Positions 32,959-43,897 of a stretch of DNA of 64,000 bases are shown in pieces. Where the stretch lies: NCBI GenBank assembly GCA_037176705.1, contig CM073886.1:9446501-9510500 (forward strand), given 5' to 3'. Position 1 is the first letter of the stretch, and the number at the start of each line of letters is the position of its first letter. The position numbers and the translations under genes were made by a program. Source of the DNA: Molossus alvarezi (taxonomy: Eukaryota > Chordata > Mammalia > Chiroptera > Molossidae). Below the pieces are notes generated by a model. That model did no database searches. It was not told the origin of the DNA and saw only the letters and a program-made list of their open reading frames with translations.

Positions 32959-33606
32959 GAACTTTGTTCAGGCTATAATAATTTGGGCCTCTCAGGAAGA
33001 GATAAAGAGTTTTTGTTGTTGTTGTTTTGAATTGGAACAATTAACTATACAAATTACTCCAGATTTAATTCTCATGATATGTGAGCAGCTTCGGGAAGCT
33101 AAGGCTTTTTACTAGAACCCTGAGAAATTCAGAGAAGTTTGACTTCCCCACGGTATCTCTACGTCTCTGATTTTCTCTGCCATTTTTGGTGGCTCAGATT
33201 TAGCCTTGGGTTGGCAAACAGGAGGGGGTTGGAGATAAGAGCATATCTAGAGCTAAACTCTGAAACCACAAGCCAGTTCACGCTGGCTCAAAATAGTCAC
33301 CCAAAGGTGGATCTCAGCTGTCGTTTTCTCTGCTGCCATGCTGGAACTGAAGGTTTTGGACAATAGGATTGGGAACCCAGGACAGGGAGGTGACAACTCA
33401 TTCCCTCTCTGTAGATGGGCCAGGTCTGAACCATGGAAGGGACACTGATTGTCTACAACAGGTTGGAGGACAAGAAGGGGCCAGAAATCATATCTAGGGA
33501 AGGAGATGAGGAAAAGTGTTGCTGACCCTAAGGCAGAGCTAGTATCCACAGAGCTCAGAGGAGAAAGATTTTAGCTTGTCCTAAGGGAGAGTTTCCCAAG
33601 AGCCAG
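32959..33606. other. Intergenic DNA
   Basis: Unique sequence beyond the provirus with no recognisable gene or repeat. Confidence 0.45.
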
Positions 33607-33793
33607 CAGTGGTTCTCAACCTTCTAATGCTGCAACCCTTTAATACAGTTCATGTTGTGGTGATCCCCACCCATAAAATTATTTTTGTTGCTATTTCATA
33701 ACTGTAATTTTGCTACTCTATGTCTTAGACGACCCCTGTGAAAGGGTCATTCGGCCCCCAGAGGGGTTGCGACCCACAGGTTGAGAACCGCTG
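33607..33793 (-). mobile_element. SPIN-like hAT MITE
   Basis: Terminal inverted repeats CAGTGGTTCTCAACCTT and AGGTTGAGAACCGCTG enclose TAACTGTAATTTTGCTACT. This matches the non-autonomous hAT (SPIN/URR1-type) elements. Flanking duplication is eroded. Confidence 0.8.
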
Positions 33794-33899
33794 AGCTAGA
33801 GTGATAAGTGCAGCAAGAGATGAGAGCTGCTTGTACTGGATAAATGCAAAAGCCAGAAATCCCCAATCAGGACCACTGCAGAAGCAGGTCTTGAATGCT

Positions 33900-34320
33900 G
33901 ACATCACGAGCTCAGGAAAATCACCTACCTCTCTGGGCCTCAGCCTCTTCAGCTACAATATAAGGATAAGGAGGATAATAATACCAGCCCTGGGTTGTCA
34001 TGAGAATTAAACTAGACAGTATCAATAAACACCAGGAGCTGACTAGGTGGCCGAGTGGTTAAGGCGGTGGACTGCTAAATAAACACCGGGATGGGATGGT
34101 ATGCTGGTACCAAAGTGCTTAGGAAGCAGTGACTGCCACTGCTAGATTAGCTCTTCCCTTGTGTGTGACCTTGGACAAGTGACTTAACATAGCTTTCTCA
34201 TCTGAAAAAATAAGGATTAGTATCAAAGCTAATTTGTGTAAAGCTCTTAGAACAAGGCCAAGTCCATAGGAAATGTTCACTAAGTGTTGGCTATTGATAT
34301 TACAATTATTATTACTAATT
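33900..34320 (+). mobile_element. Two MIR-like fragments
   Basis: About 33905-34035 (TGGGCCTCAGCCTCTTCAGC) and 34125-34310 (TGTGTGACCTTGGACAAGTG) carry the MIR core. A tRNA-derived insert lies between them. Confidence 0.65.
34037..34078 (+). mobile_element. 5'-half tRNA-Ser(GCT) tailless retropseudogene
   Basis: From 34041 the sequence GACTAGGTGGCCGAGTGG continues as tRNA-Ser with the D arm and stops at the anticodon loop (CTGCTAA). The 3' half is absent. It is flanked by AATAAACACCAGG (34024-34036) and AATAAACACCGGG (34078-34090), a 13-bp duplication with one mismatch. No poly-A. It is not a functional tRNA. Confidence 0.75.
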
Positions 34321-34339
34321 GTGCCAATGAATCTTCTCT

Positions 34340-34560
34340 ACAACCCTGTAAGGTCAACAACATCATCCCCACTTCACAGATTGGGAAACTGAGGCTCAAA
34401 AACTTTAATGATGACAAAGCCACCTACTATGTGTCAGGCCTGTTCCAAGCACTTACCATTCTTGATCCACTTATAATCTCATATCTTCACTTGTGACCTC
34501 ATGACCTCATTATTCCTATCTTACAGGGAGGCCATGAGATGCAGAGTGACTTGCCCAGTG
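34340..34560 (+). mobile_element. MIR-like fragment(s)
   Basis: CATCATCCCCACTTCACAGA and GGGAAACTGAGGCTCAAAAA are a MIR hallmark. Further MIR-like sequence follows to about 34560. Confidence 0.65.
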
Positions 34561-35290
34561 TCCTGGAAGTCTGTGGTCCTTCTGGCCCCAGAAGGAGCGA
34601 TCTGACTCAAGCAATGAAGGGGTTACTTTTGTTGGGTAGAGGGTCATGCCCAGGAAGCATCTTACCACCAACTGCTCTGGCTCTAGACCAGTGGGCAAGG
34701 ATGGGCCCGAGGTAAGACTGGAGGTTCTTTCTTGCCAGGGTTCAAAGCTCAGACCACAGACTTCCCCCAGAAAAGGGGGTCAAAGGAACAATGACTACCA
34801 AGGCTTCCCAGAGAGAAGCCCAAGGCTTCTAGTCTCTACCTTCCCAGGGCAAAACCACCTGGCAGTCCCCACCCTGGGGGACCCTGGGCAACTTACTGAC
34901 CTCTTCAGTGAGGTGATTATATTTATGACACAGGATGCAGACCCCAGAGAGGGGCTGTGACCTCCCTAAGTCACACAGCTAGGAGGTAGAGGGTCTGAGA
35001 ATCAAATCTGAGTGGGTCTGACAACCCTAACTTCCTGCCTTTCCCCCCATTTCACAATCTTCTGAATGTGCATTATAATTTTTAGAGCATTCTGCAAAGA
35101 GGAGGAAGTTAATATTATCATTACTATTATTGCAATATCTGCCCTACTAAGGGTGTCTGTGGACAGTCTGGAGGAGGCATAAATTTCCATATACATAATC
35201 TCTCCAAGCAATTTGTCAACTTTTGAGGACAGACACTGGGACTTTAAGATGGTGGTTGGAATCTAGGCCTAGGAGTCAGATGAACATGGT
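34561..35290. other. Intergenic DNA with a possible MIR
   Basis: Mostly unique. A stretch at 34915-35040 (CCCTAAGTCACACAGCTAGG) is MIR-like. No gene seen. Confidence 0.5.
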
Positions 35291-35480
35291 ACAATCTGTT
35301 TTCTTAGATATTACCCATGTAAGCTTCCAGGTAACTTCTGAATACCTGTTTTCTCCTCTGTAAGGTGGGATAAATACACATACTTCATGGAGTTATTGGG
35401 AGAATTAAATGAGATTATGAATGTTAAGTGCTTAGGACAGTGCCTGGAACATAATAAATTCAAAAAATGAAAGCTGCTTT
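35290..35480 (+). mobile_element. MIR fragment
   Basis: CTCCTCTGTAAGGTGGGATA then TTAAATGAGATTATGAATGT and CAGTGCCTGGAACATAATAA follow the MIR order. Confidence 0.75.
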
Positions 35481-36290
35481 TACTATTATTTGTCTCCCAC
35501 CATCATGGAGTTGGGCATCTAGTAGATCTTCAATATCTATTTGCAGAATATGATACATTCTTCAAAAAACTTGTGTTGTTCTGAGTTCAGAGTCTACAGT
35601 GTTCTCACAGAGCATTGGCACCTATCAAAAGGTATAACTTGTTCCCACTGAGTTCCAGCCTGAAGCCACTGTAGGAGTGAGGCTTCCAGCTCAGGAGAGG
35701 AACAACTGTGTGTCCCTGGCTCTTTGTCCGTTACCTCCGTGCGACATCACACCAAAGTGTTAGCACTTGCTCTGAGGTGAGGTCAGGTGAAAACGCAGTC
35801 AGGTTCTCCCATGTCTCAGTCTGCATATGTGAGCAGGAATGTGACTGGGATCGGATGCCAGGGGCAAGCTGGCCCAAAAGAAAGGCTCCTGGGTGGTGAT
35901 ATGCAGGAATAACAGAAGAGGTGCAGTGTCACACCACCGTGACGCAAGTCCTTAGCCCCCTCGTCCCCAGAAAGCCAAGTATGAGAAGCCCACCCTCTCC
36001 TCCTAATCATGACACACACTCCCCCAGGTGCAATTTCCTGCAGCCCCAAAGGTTCGGTTGAAATGTATTACATTGGTTTTACTTAAAGCTAAGGTCACCT
36101 CATCCAAACAAGGGTTCAAGTGATGTAGTCAATGGCCATGTGGCCAAGGGGACTCTACTCTGTGCAGAGGATAAACTGGACAGTTGTTTTTAAAATTCTA
36201 TGGCTCAAACACACAAATCTTCTAAGAGTCTACCAAATGTGAAAAGAGCAGGTTTCTATGACTCTAGATTCTAGGGTTCTTTTGTCATCG
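35481..36290. other. Intergenic DNA
   Basis: Unique sequence, no recognisable gene. Confidence 0.45.
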
Positions 36291-36294
36291 CATA

Positions 36295-36470
36295 GACTTA
36301 TCAAGGCTGAGTCTGTGCCAAGCCCTGTGCTGGGTGCTGTGGACCAGAAAGGGGCCTCAAGGAGCTCAATCTGGTGGGGAATGCAGAGCAAATAGACACA
36401 CTGTGTGATAGACACTGCAGCAGAGGCATAGTAGGGGCATCCTGTGGGCATGGCCAAGCAATAATTCATT
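36295..36470 (+). mobile_element. L2 3'-end fragment
   Basis: GTGCCAAGCCCTGTGCTGGG followed by CTCAATCTGGTGGGGAATGC matches the L2 3' region. Confidence 0.65.
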
Positions 36471-36555
36471 TTGCACAGAGGACAGAAAAATCAACAGGAA
36501 AGACTAGACAGAGGACAGACAGAGAAGCCTAGACAGACAAGCTATATGATCCCCC

Positions 36556-36700
36556 TCAGCTACATGACCTTGGGCAAGTCCTTCAACTTCTCTGAGCCTC
36601 AGTCTTCTCATTTATAAAATGAAGCTACTAATCCCTATTCCAAAAGGGATTGTTGTAAGGCTTAGAAATAATGCACGTGAAAGACTACAGCCTAAAGAGG
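36556..36700 (+). mobile_element. MIR fragment
   Basis: ACATGACCTTGGGCAAGTCC and TGAGCCTCAGTCTTCTCATT are MIR core sequence. Confidence 0.75.
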
Positions 36701-36751
36701 GACTACAATGTCTATTTCTTACAAAAAGTGATTTTTACATTTCTCTTTTTA

Positions 36752-36942
36752 AATATGTTGTTACTGAATTTTAGACAGAAAGAAACATCAATGTGAAAGA
36801 GAAATATAGATCGGCTGCCTCCTGCCCACTCCCTACTGGGGATCAAGCTCACAACCCAGGCAAGTGCCGACTGGGAATCGAACCAACGACCTTTCGATAC
36901 ATGGGACGACGCTCAGTCAACTGAGCCACACCAGCCAGGGCA
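36752..36942 (-). mobile_element. VES-type SINE, older subfamily
   Basis: Reverse copy, right end head CACACCAGCCAGGGC. Internal CCCACTCCCTACTGGGGATC belongs to the older subfamily. Confidence 0.8.
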
Positions 36943-36959
36943 AAAAGTGACTCTTGATG

Positions 36960-38310
36960 AACTCTGGAGTACAGGCAGAAACACACAAAGCAGACCAGGA
37001 AGGAAAAAGAGCCAAGCAGGGAGCAAGTACCCTGCAAGTACCACATGTGCAGAGGGCTAGAGGACAACATGGTAGAAGGTGATGCTGAGGAGGTAGGCAA
37101 AGGCCTTAAGGCCAAGCCAAGGAGCTTGGACTTGATTCTGAGACACAGACTCATAGCAGATTTCTGAGCAGGGCAGGGACAGGATCAATGTGTGGGCTAG
37201 GAAGATGTACCTTCTGGCCACAGTGCACAAGATGAGTTGGAGATTCTGAAAGGACAAAGACCAGCGAACAGACACAATAATAAACAGCCATGAGCCAGGG
37301 AACACTGGCTGTTGGACCACAAATGCAACCCATGGTGAGGACGTTAGCACATAGTACTACCCAGCCCATGTGGGGCAACACATACAAGGATGGGGAGCAG
37401 GGCCTGCTACCCTTCTGGGAGCTGTTACATACAACATGCTGCAGGTAACACAGCTTCATTCAGGAAATCTTCACTGAGCATCTACTGTGTACCAGGCAAT
37501 CTTGAAGCTGGGTATTCAGCAATGAAAAAGACAATGTCCCTGCACTCATGAAACTCAGTCTGGTGGGGAGGTGGCTGCCAAATAAATGTATAATATGTCA
37601 GGATCACATCACTGGAAAGAATGGTGATTGTTACAGCCCAGGTGAAACGGAAACATGAAGGACTCCCAATACCCACCTAGGAAGGAGAGCCAGAATTCAA
37701 ATTAAGTACTGTATGGCTTCAAGTCCACAGTCCTGCTCTTGGAAGCTGCCTCTCTTTGAAGAAAGGCACACCTTCCAGTTCCTAGTTCTCCCTTGAGCCA
37801 CTGGGCCCATTCACTCATTATTGATTCCACAAGAATTTATTGAGCACTTACTATAGGCCAAGCATTGTTCTGGATGCTGTGGCTGTAACAATGATGTGGA
37901 CAGGCATGATTTACAGGCTGACAGGGAAGATTGGTGCTAAATAAATAGAGTTAGTTGCAATTTATTCACAATTGCTATGAAAACTACAAATAGGTAGCAG
38001 GTGATATTAACTACTCTGAGAGGGATTCCAAACCCGGTCCTCCTGAGAAAGTGACATTTAACTTGAGACCTAGTCTCGAGAGTTTGTCGAGCAGAGTGAG
38101 GGAACAGATTTCCGGGTTGAGGGAACAACTTAAAGAAGCCAAGGAGCCTGGCACGTTTGAGGAACTGAGAGGCCAGTGTGGTTGGAACTCAAGATGGAGG
38201 GAGAGCAGGAAGTGGTGCAAGACAAGGCTGGTGAGGTCCACAGGGCCAGACCAATGGGGCCTTCCCAGCCACGTCAAGAGCAAGTTAAGGACTCTTGGCA
38301 CAGCTTGGGC
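36960..38310 (+). mobile_element. Cluster of L2 fragments
   Basis: L2-like segments at about 36960-37300, 37460-37640 (CACTGAGCATCTACTGTGTA) and 37810-38300 (AAGAATTTATTGAGCACTTA). Between them is unique DNA. Exact borders and orientation of each piece are uncertain. Confidence 0.5.
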
Positions 38311-38950
38311 TCCAATCCCCAAGCTTTCACCTGTTCTTCTGGGTCAAGCCCCTTGGGCCCAGAGTAACTTTCCACCCATGACTTCCCACCCCACTTCCAC
38401 CCCCATCGAGAATTTTCTCAACCATTACAAATGTCTTGTCATCACTTCCCAAGAAATTCCACTCCTGGGACCAAATCCTGGATCTCCCAGGAAGCATCTG
38501 GCAAGGTTTCAGGAGCCATCAGGTAGCCCATGTCATGTTGGAATGTTTACTAAATGGATGAGCTTTATTTCCATTTTACAGATAAAGAAACTGAGGCTGA
38601 GATAAAGCACACACAGCTCTTCTTCGCCCCTCTTTTACACCTCATTTCCCTCCACTACATGGAATTCGGGGAGCTACAAGGTTCTGGCTGTTAGAATTCT
38701 GCTTCTAAGGTCCTCTAACATGTGAGAGAGGATACTAAGGTTCAGAGAAAGAGATTTCAGGGCTCTAGAATTCCAAGATTCTAAGCCTTGGCACTCCAGT
38801 AAACTGAGTTCCTGGTCTGTGCTAGCTAATGCAAGCCTGGAGTCACAGGCACCACCCACGAGCCCCTCCCTCTCCCGTCTGGTCTCCTCGACCCCCGACC
38901 CCCGTCCCTCAGCACCCTGCCAAGGGACTGACACCTGAGGCCTGGGGGGA
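38311..38950. other. Intergenic DNA upstream of PYCARD
   Basis: Unique sequence apart from a MIR-like CCATTTTACAGATAAAGAAA near 38570. The last 100 bp become GC-rich toward the PYCARD promoter. Confidence 0.5.
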
Positions 38951-39108
38951 AAGTTTAGGATGACCCAACCTACGCTCAAGGGCAATGGGCTGGGGCTGAG
39001 GCGAGTCGGAGGCTCGGAGGCGTGGAGCTACAGGTTCCGCCCCAGAGCAGACTTCCTGGTTGGTGGATACCCCGGTGAGCCACAGCGGTGGCAGGGAACC
39101 CCGGAACC
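38951..39108 (+). promoter_or_regulatory. PYCARD promoter / 5' UTR
   Basis: GC-rich, CpG-bearing sequence without TATA box immediately before the start codon. The TSS is not determined. Confidence 0.5.
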
Positions 39109-40272
39109 ATGGGGTGCACGCGCGACGCCATCCTGGATGCGCTGGAGGACCTAACCACCGACGAGCTCAAGAAGTTCAAGCTGAAGCTGCTTTCAGTGCC
39201 CTTGCGCGAGGGCTATGGGCGCATCCCGCGGGGGGCACTGCTGCCCATGGATGCCGTGGACCTCACGGACAAACTCGTCAGCTACTACCTGGAGGCGTAT
39301 GCCGCCGAGCTCACTGCCCTCTTGCTGCGCGACATGGGCATGCAGGAGACCGCGGAACGGCTGCAGAAAGCGAGCCAGGGTGAGCGAGCCCCCTCCAGGA
39401 TCCCCTCACCTACTCCCAACCTCCAAACCCCAACCTGAACATTTGCCCCTTGGGCTCTTTCGCTTTCTGTTCCTCCTACCCTGTAATAAAACTTCTACTG
39501 GGAGGGGAGGCTTCCCACGCTTGGTCCTGATTGGCTTCCTGACCAAGGGGCCCCTGACCCCAGAGAGCCTGGAGATTAATAGAAAAGGACCATTAATTTC
39601 CTTATAGGTCCTGGAGCTGCACCAGCAGGGATCAAGTCTCCTCCCCAGATGGCAGCCAAGTCAGGTGAGGCCTTCACACCCAAACTCACCTGCCTGGGCA
39701 CTTCATCAGCCCCACCCACCACACCCCTGCACACTGTCCCCGCAGCCAGGAGCACCAGGAGAGCGCAAGGCTGGGCCCACTATTCCCACTCACCCACCTA
39801 CTCACACACCCCTTTGGGCCAAGCCTAGTTGTGAGGAGAAAGGGAGACAAAAGTTATATTCATCCCACATCTGGAGTCCATGGGCTGCCCACCCTGAGCC
39901 CCACCCCTTAGGGTGCATTCAGAGCAATGTCTGAAGAAAGCAGTGTTCAGCAGGAACAAGCCCCAGCTCCCACCCTGGGTACCAGCTCATCTGCTCTACC
40001 CCCTTCTTCCCCCAGCACCGCACTTTATGGACCAGCACAGGGAAGCCCTCATTAAGCGGGTCACAGACGTGGATGGGGTGCTGGATGCCCTGTACCAGAA
40101 GGTCCTGACAGAGGAGCAGTACCAGGCAGTGCGGGCAGAGGCCACCAATCCAGCGAAGATGAGGAAGCTTTTCAGCTTCGCTCCAGCCTGGAACCTGACC
40201 TGCAAAGATCTGCTCCTTCAGGCCCTGAAGGACACTCAACCCTACTTGGTGGATGACCTGGAAAAGAGCTGA
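39109..40272 (+). CDS. PYCARD: PYCARD (ASC), inflammasome adaptor
   Basis: Three exons: 39109-39379, 39608-39664 and 40016-40272, all with AG/GT borders. The total is 585 nt, or 194 residues (human 195). The N-terminal pyrin domain (about 1-90) keeps E13, K21, K22, K26, R41, D48 and D51, charged residues known to hold the ASC filament together. The linker is in exon 2 ([12 protein letters not shown]), and the CARD is in exon 3 (about 110-194) with MRKLFSF and [12 protein letters not shown] joins PYD sensors such as NLRP3 to caspase-1 through PYD and CARD polymerisation into a speck. I chose the ATG at 39109 because [12 protein letters not shown] aligns with the family start. An upstream in-frame codon would add nothing conserved. 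Apparently intact. It points away from TRIM72 and converges with FUS. Confidence 0.97.
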
Positions 40273-40326
40273 GGCAGCAACTAGAACTACCATGGGTTGT
40301 ATATGCTGGATTTTTATACACAGTAT

Positions 40327-40332
40327 ATTAAA
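40327..40332 (+). terminator. PYCARD poly-A signal ATTAAA
   Basis: Variant hexamer 55 bp after the stop, followed by a GT-rich stretch (CTTGTGTGGACTG). ASC transcripts have a short 3' UTR in other mammals. Confidence 0.6.
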
Positions 40333-40349
40333 AATCCACTTGTACTTGT

Positions 40350-40736
40350 GTGGACTGTTTCTACTTCCAGCCTGGAAGCACTTGCAGAGCTAAGCTATGT
40401 ATCTAAACGCCACAGAGATTTAGGTCAAGCGCTACTCCACTGCCTTTCCTGGAGCACAACAGGCTCCCCAAACACTTCATCCTTCCTGCCTAGTCACCAT
40501 GGTGCATATTCCTTCATTCACCATTTAGTGGCTCCTCCCTGTAGTCTAAAAGTGAAAACAGAGGTATGTACAAAGGGTCTGGAACTGTGGGGATCCAGAC
40601 TTGTCAGAAGGCATTTAACTTAGGACATTCTTTGCTAGACAGCACAGTGTCTTTTGCTTTTTCCATGGGAAAGAGAAATTGTACAATTAGAGCAATTTTC
40701 AGGGGAAGAGACAGTATCATCTAAACATAGAAGACC
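40350..40736. other. Intergenic DNA after PYCARD
   Basis: Unique sequence, no gene or repeat recognised. Confidence 0.45.
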
Positions 40737-40972
40737 AGCCCTGGCCGGTTTGGCTCTGCGGTTAGAGCTTCAGCCTGCAGTCCAGAGAGACCTGGGTTCG
40801 GTTCCTGCTAAGGGCAGGTACCTCACTTGCAGTTTGTCCACAGCCCCGGTGGGGTTGTGTGGGTGGCAGCCAGTCGATGTGTCTCTCTCACATCGATGTT
40901 TCTCTCTCTTCCTCCCTCTCTCCCTCCTGCTCTATCTGAAATGCAAAAATTTCCTCAAGGATAAAAAAAAAA
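40737..40972 (+). mobile_element. VES-type SINE
   Basis: Head GCCCTGGCCGGTTTGGCTCT. The tail has lost part of the GGTGAGGAT hallmark (TTCCTCAAGGATAAAAA). Confidence 0.85.
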
Positions 40973-41205
40973 AGTAAAATAAAATAAACATATAAGACCA
41001 CAATAGCCACCAAATACAATTGGGTTCCTTCTGGCACCGATATCAGCAGGCTAAACTACTCCCTTTGCTCCCTCCCACCCCCTGGAGGCAGGGGGTTACA
41101 GCTTACACCAGGCCCAGAAAACATGCCAACCACAAAAGCAAAACTTCAGGAAATGAGTTCTAGTAGCTATTTCTTCTTATGATGGAATTAAAGGAACTAT
41201 AAGTA

Positions 41206-41288
41206 CAGTTCATCCTTAAACATGGCGGGCGGTTAGGGGTGTTGACCTCCTGCAGTCTTAAATCCACATACAAAACTAGTCAGCCCTC
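41206..41288 (+). mobile_element. Tigger2-like MITE, left part
   Basis: Starts after TA with CAGTTCATCCTTAAACATGG and runs GGTTAGGGGTGTTGACCTCC, the left end of a pogo/Tigger2-type element. It is interrupted at ACTAGTCAGCCCTC; its right part is at 43898-44041. Confidence 0.7.
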
Positions 41289-41403
41289 ACAAAATAAAAA
41301 CAAACAAAATAGAAACAAACTCAGACTGACAACTGCCAGGGGGAGGGGAATTGCAGGGCTGGGTGAAAAAGGTGAAGGGATTAAGCAAAAAAAAAAAAAA
41401 AAA

Positions 41404-41771
41404 TCCTGGCTGGGTTGGTCAGTGGTTAGAACAGCGGTTTTCAACCTGTGGATTGCAACCCCTTTGGTGGTCGAACGACCCTTTCACAGGTCGCCTAAGA
41501 CCATCGGAAAACACATTATTTCCCATGGCGATTCATAACAGTAGCAAAATTACAGTTATGAAGTAGCAACAAAAATAATTTTATGGTTGGGGGTCACAAC
41601 ACGAGGAACTGTATTAAAGGGTCACGGCATTAGGAAGGTTGAAAACCACTGGGTTAGAGTATAGGCCCAAGAACCAAATCGATGTGTCTCTCTCACAGGG
41701 ATGTTTTTCTCTCTTCCCACCTCCCTCTTTCCCACTCTAAAAATCAATGGAAAAATATCCTCAGATGAGGT
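41404..41771 (+). mobile_element. VES-type SINE split by a hAT MITE
   Basis: Head TCCTGGCTGGGTTGGTCAGT and tail ATATCCTCAGATGAGG are separated by a SPIN-like element inserted in the A-box region. Confidence 0.75.
41432..41651 (+). mobile_element. SPIN-like hAT MITE with target duplication
   Basis: Ends CAGCGGTTTTCAACCTG and GGTTGAAAACCACTG are inverted repeats. The 8-bp duplication GGTTAGAA (41424-41431) / GGTTAGAG (41652-41659) is the size made by hAT transposases. It has no coding capacity. Confidence 0.85.
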
Positions 41772-41931
41772 AGAAAAGGGTCAAGGGGAATAAATGGTGA
41801 TGGAAAGAGACTGGAGTTTGGGTGGTGAACACACAATACAATATACAGACAATATATTATAGAACTGTATACCTGAAACCTTTATCATTTTATTAACCAA
41901 TGTCACCCAATAAATTCAATAAGTTAAAAAA

Positions 41932-43897
41932 GACTTCTGATCAAGATGGCAGCGTAGGTAAGCACAGTATCCATCCTCCCAAAACCACATCAAAGTTACA
42001 ACTAAACTACAGAACAACCATCATTCAAAACCGCCTGAAATCAAGCTGAATGGAAGTCCTACAACTACGGAATTAAAGAAGCAGCCACATGGAGACTGGT
42101 AGGAGGGGCGGGGGTGGAGGGGCTGGTCCCACACCCACATGTGGTGGATAAAAGTCAGCAGGAACTGTGGCTCAGGGAGGCTAAGGCAGCTGGAGCCCTA
42201 GGCAGCTCCTCTTAAAGGGCCCACGCACGGACTTACCGAACTCACTCCAAGCTTGGAAGGGAGGCAGCTCAAGGGGCGCCAGAGACAAACAGGGAAGAAC
42301 TGAGCTGTTTGGCATTGGAGCAAGGGCTGGAGAGGGGGCTTTCTCCGGGGCAAATGTGCTGTCAGAGGCCTTTGTTCCTTTGGTGAGCCCTTCCCTGTGG
42401 CGGCAGACAGTCGCCATATCTGGGACTCCAGCAACCTGGCTCACACTGTTGCCCCGCCCTGCTGACTCCCTGAGGCCCCGCCTCGCCCCACCCAACTTTC
42501 AGGCCCAACCAAGCTGTTGCCAGTTGCTTAACCATACGATTGGCCTGTCTTGGATCCTGCTTCATGTTTTCCTAAATTCTTTCTAACAAGCAGCATCTGG
42601 TCACAGCTAGCCCCATACCTCTCGTTAAGTAATACAATCACAGGGAGGCAACCAAAATGAGGAGACAAAGAAACAGGTCCCAAATGAAAGAACAGAAAAA
42701 AATCTCCAGTAAAAGTACTAAGCAAAATGGAGATCAGCAACCTAACAGATGCTGAGTTCAAAATACTGCTTATAAAAATGCTGAATGAACTTAGTGAGGG
42801 CCTCAAGAGCATTAAAAAGGACCAGTCAGAAATGAAGGAGGCACTAACTGAAATAAAGAATAATTTACACAGATTCAATAGTAGAGTAGGTAAAGCCAAG
42901 AAGCAAACCATTGATTTGGAATATAAGGAAGCAAAAAACACCCAATCAGAACATCAAAACGAAAAAAGAATCCAAAAAAAATGAGGATAGTGTAAGGAGC
43001 TTCTGGGACAACTTCAAGCGTGCCAACATTCGCATCTTGGGGGTGCCAGAAGAGAGAGGACGAGAAATCGAAAACCTATTTGAAACAATAATGGCAGAAA
43101 ACTGCCCTAACTTGGTGAAGGAAACAGACATACAAGTCCAGGAAGCACAGAGAGTCCCAAACAAGATGAACCCCAGGAGGCCCACACCAAGACACTTCAT
43201 CATCAAAATGCAAAAGGTTCAGGACAAAGAGAGAATCTTAAAAGCAGCAAGAGAAAAGCAGTTAGTTACTTACAAGGGAGTTCCCATAAGACCATCAGCT
43301 GATTTCTCAAAAGAAACTTTGCAGGCCAGAAGGGAGTGGCAAGAAATATTCAGAGTGATGAAAAGCAAGAACCCACAACCAAGTTTACTCTATCCTGCAA
43401 AGCTGTCATTTAGAATCAATGGCCAGTTTCCCAAACAAGAAAAAGTTAAAGGAATTCATCACCACCAAACCGTTATTATATGAAATGATGGTCTTTTTGA
43501 AGAAAGAGATAAAATATATGAACAAACAAAATGGCAATGAATACCTATCTACTGACAATTGAATCCACAAACAAAATGAACAGGCAGAACAGAAACATTC
43601 TCATAGATACAGAGAACATTTTGTTGGTTGCCAGATGGGAGGGGGGTTGTGGGAATGGGTGAAAAAGTTGAAGGGATTAAGAAGTACAAATTCATTGCTA
43701 GACTGACAAACCTCAAAGGGAAGGGGGTTAGGGGGTGGGAGAAATAAACCAAAGAACTAATATGCATAACCAATGGACACAGACCACAGTGTGGGGGGAG
43801 GTGGGAGTGGGGAGAAGGGGGTCAATGGGGGAAAAATGAGGAACATCTGTAATACATTCAACAACAAAGATTTTTCTAAAAAGGGTTAAAAAAAAAA
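41932..43897 (+). mobile_element. HAL1-like (half-L1) element, end to end
   Basis: 5' end GACTTCTGATCAAGATGGC includes the YY1-type CAAGATGGC at 41942-41950. A 5' untranslated region of about 790 bp, ORF1 (42727-43483) and a 3' untranslated region of about 400 bp with poly-A follow. The 3' region begins directly after ORF1, and no ORF2 is present. The copies at 4821 and 49010 are colinear; the latter also goes from ORF1 to the same 3' end, so absence of ORF2 is a family trait. Such elements depend on L1 ORF2 protein in trans. Confidence 0.8.
42727..43483 (+). pseudogene. L1-type ORF1 with one frameshift
   Basis: Starts MEISNLTDAEFKILL, has a coiled-coil section to about residue 75, then the RRM-like NIRILGVPEERGREIE and a C-terminal domain with YPAKLSFRINGQ. 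One extra A in the A8 run ending at about 42981 shifts the frame; the copy at 50229 has seven A's there. Apart from this it is almost complete at about 252 codons. ORF1 protein is the RNA-binding trimer of the L1 particle. This copy is inactive as it stands. Confidence 0.8.

Larger units (their letters stand above)
41289..41931 (+). mobile_element. Old L1 3' end
   Basis: Pieces 41289-41400 and 41772-41931 form an L1 3' end, with GGTGGTGAACACACAATACA and a final CCCAATAAATTCAATAAG. A SINE with a hAT element inside splits it. Confidence 0.7.

Noticed and set aside
34041..34078. tRNA-Ser gene
   Set aside because: The 3' half including T arm and acceptor strand is missing.
42727..43483. Active L1 ORF1 gene
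   Set aside because: One frameshift breaks it and no ORF2 accompanies it.
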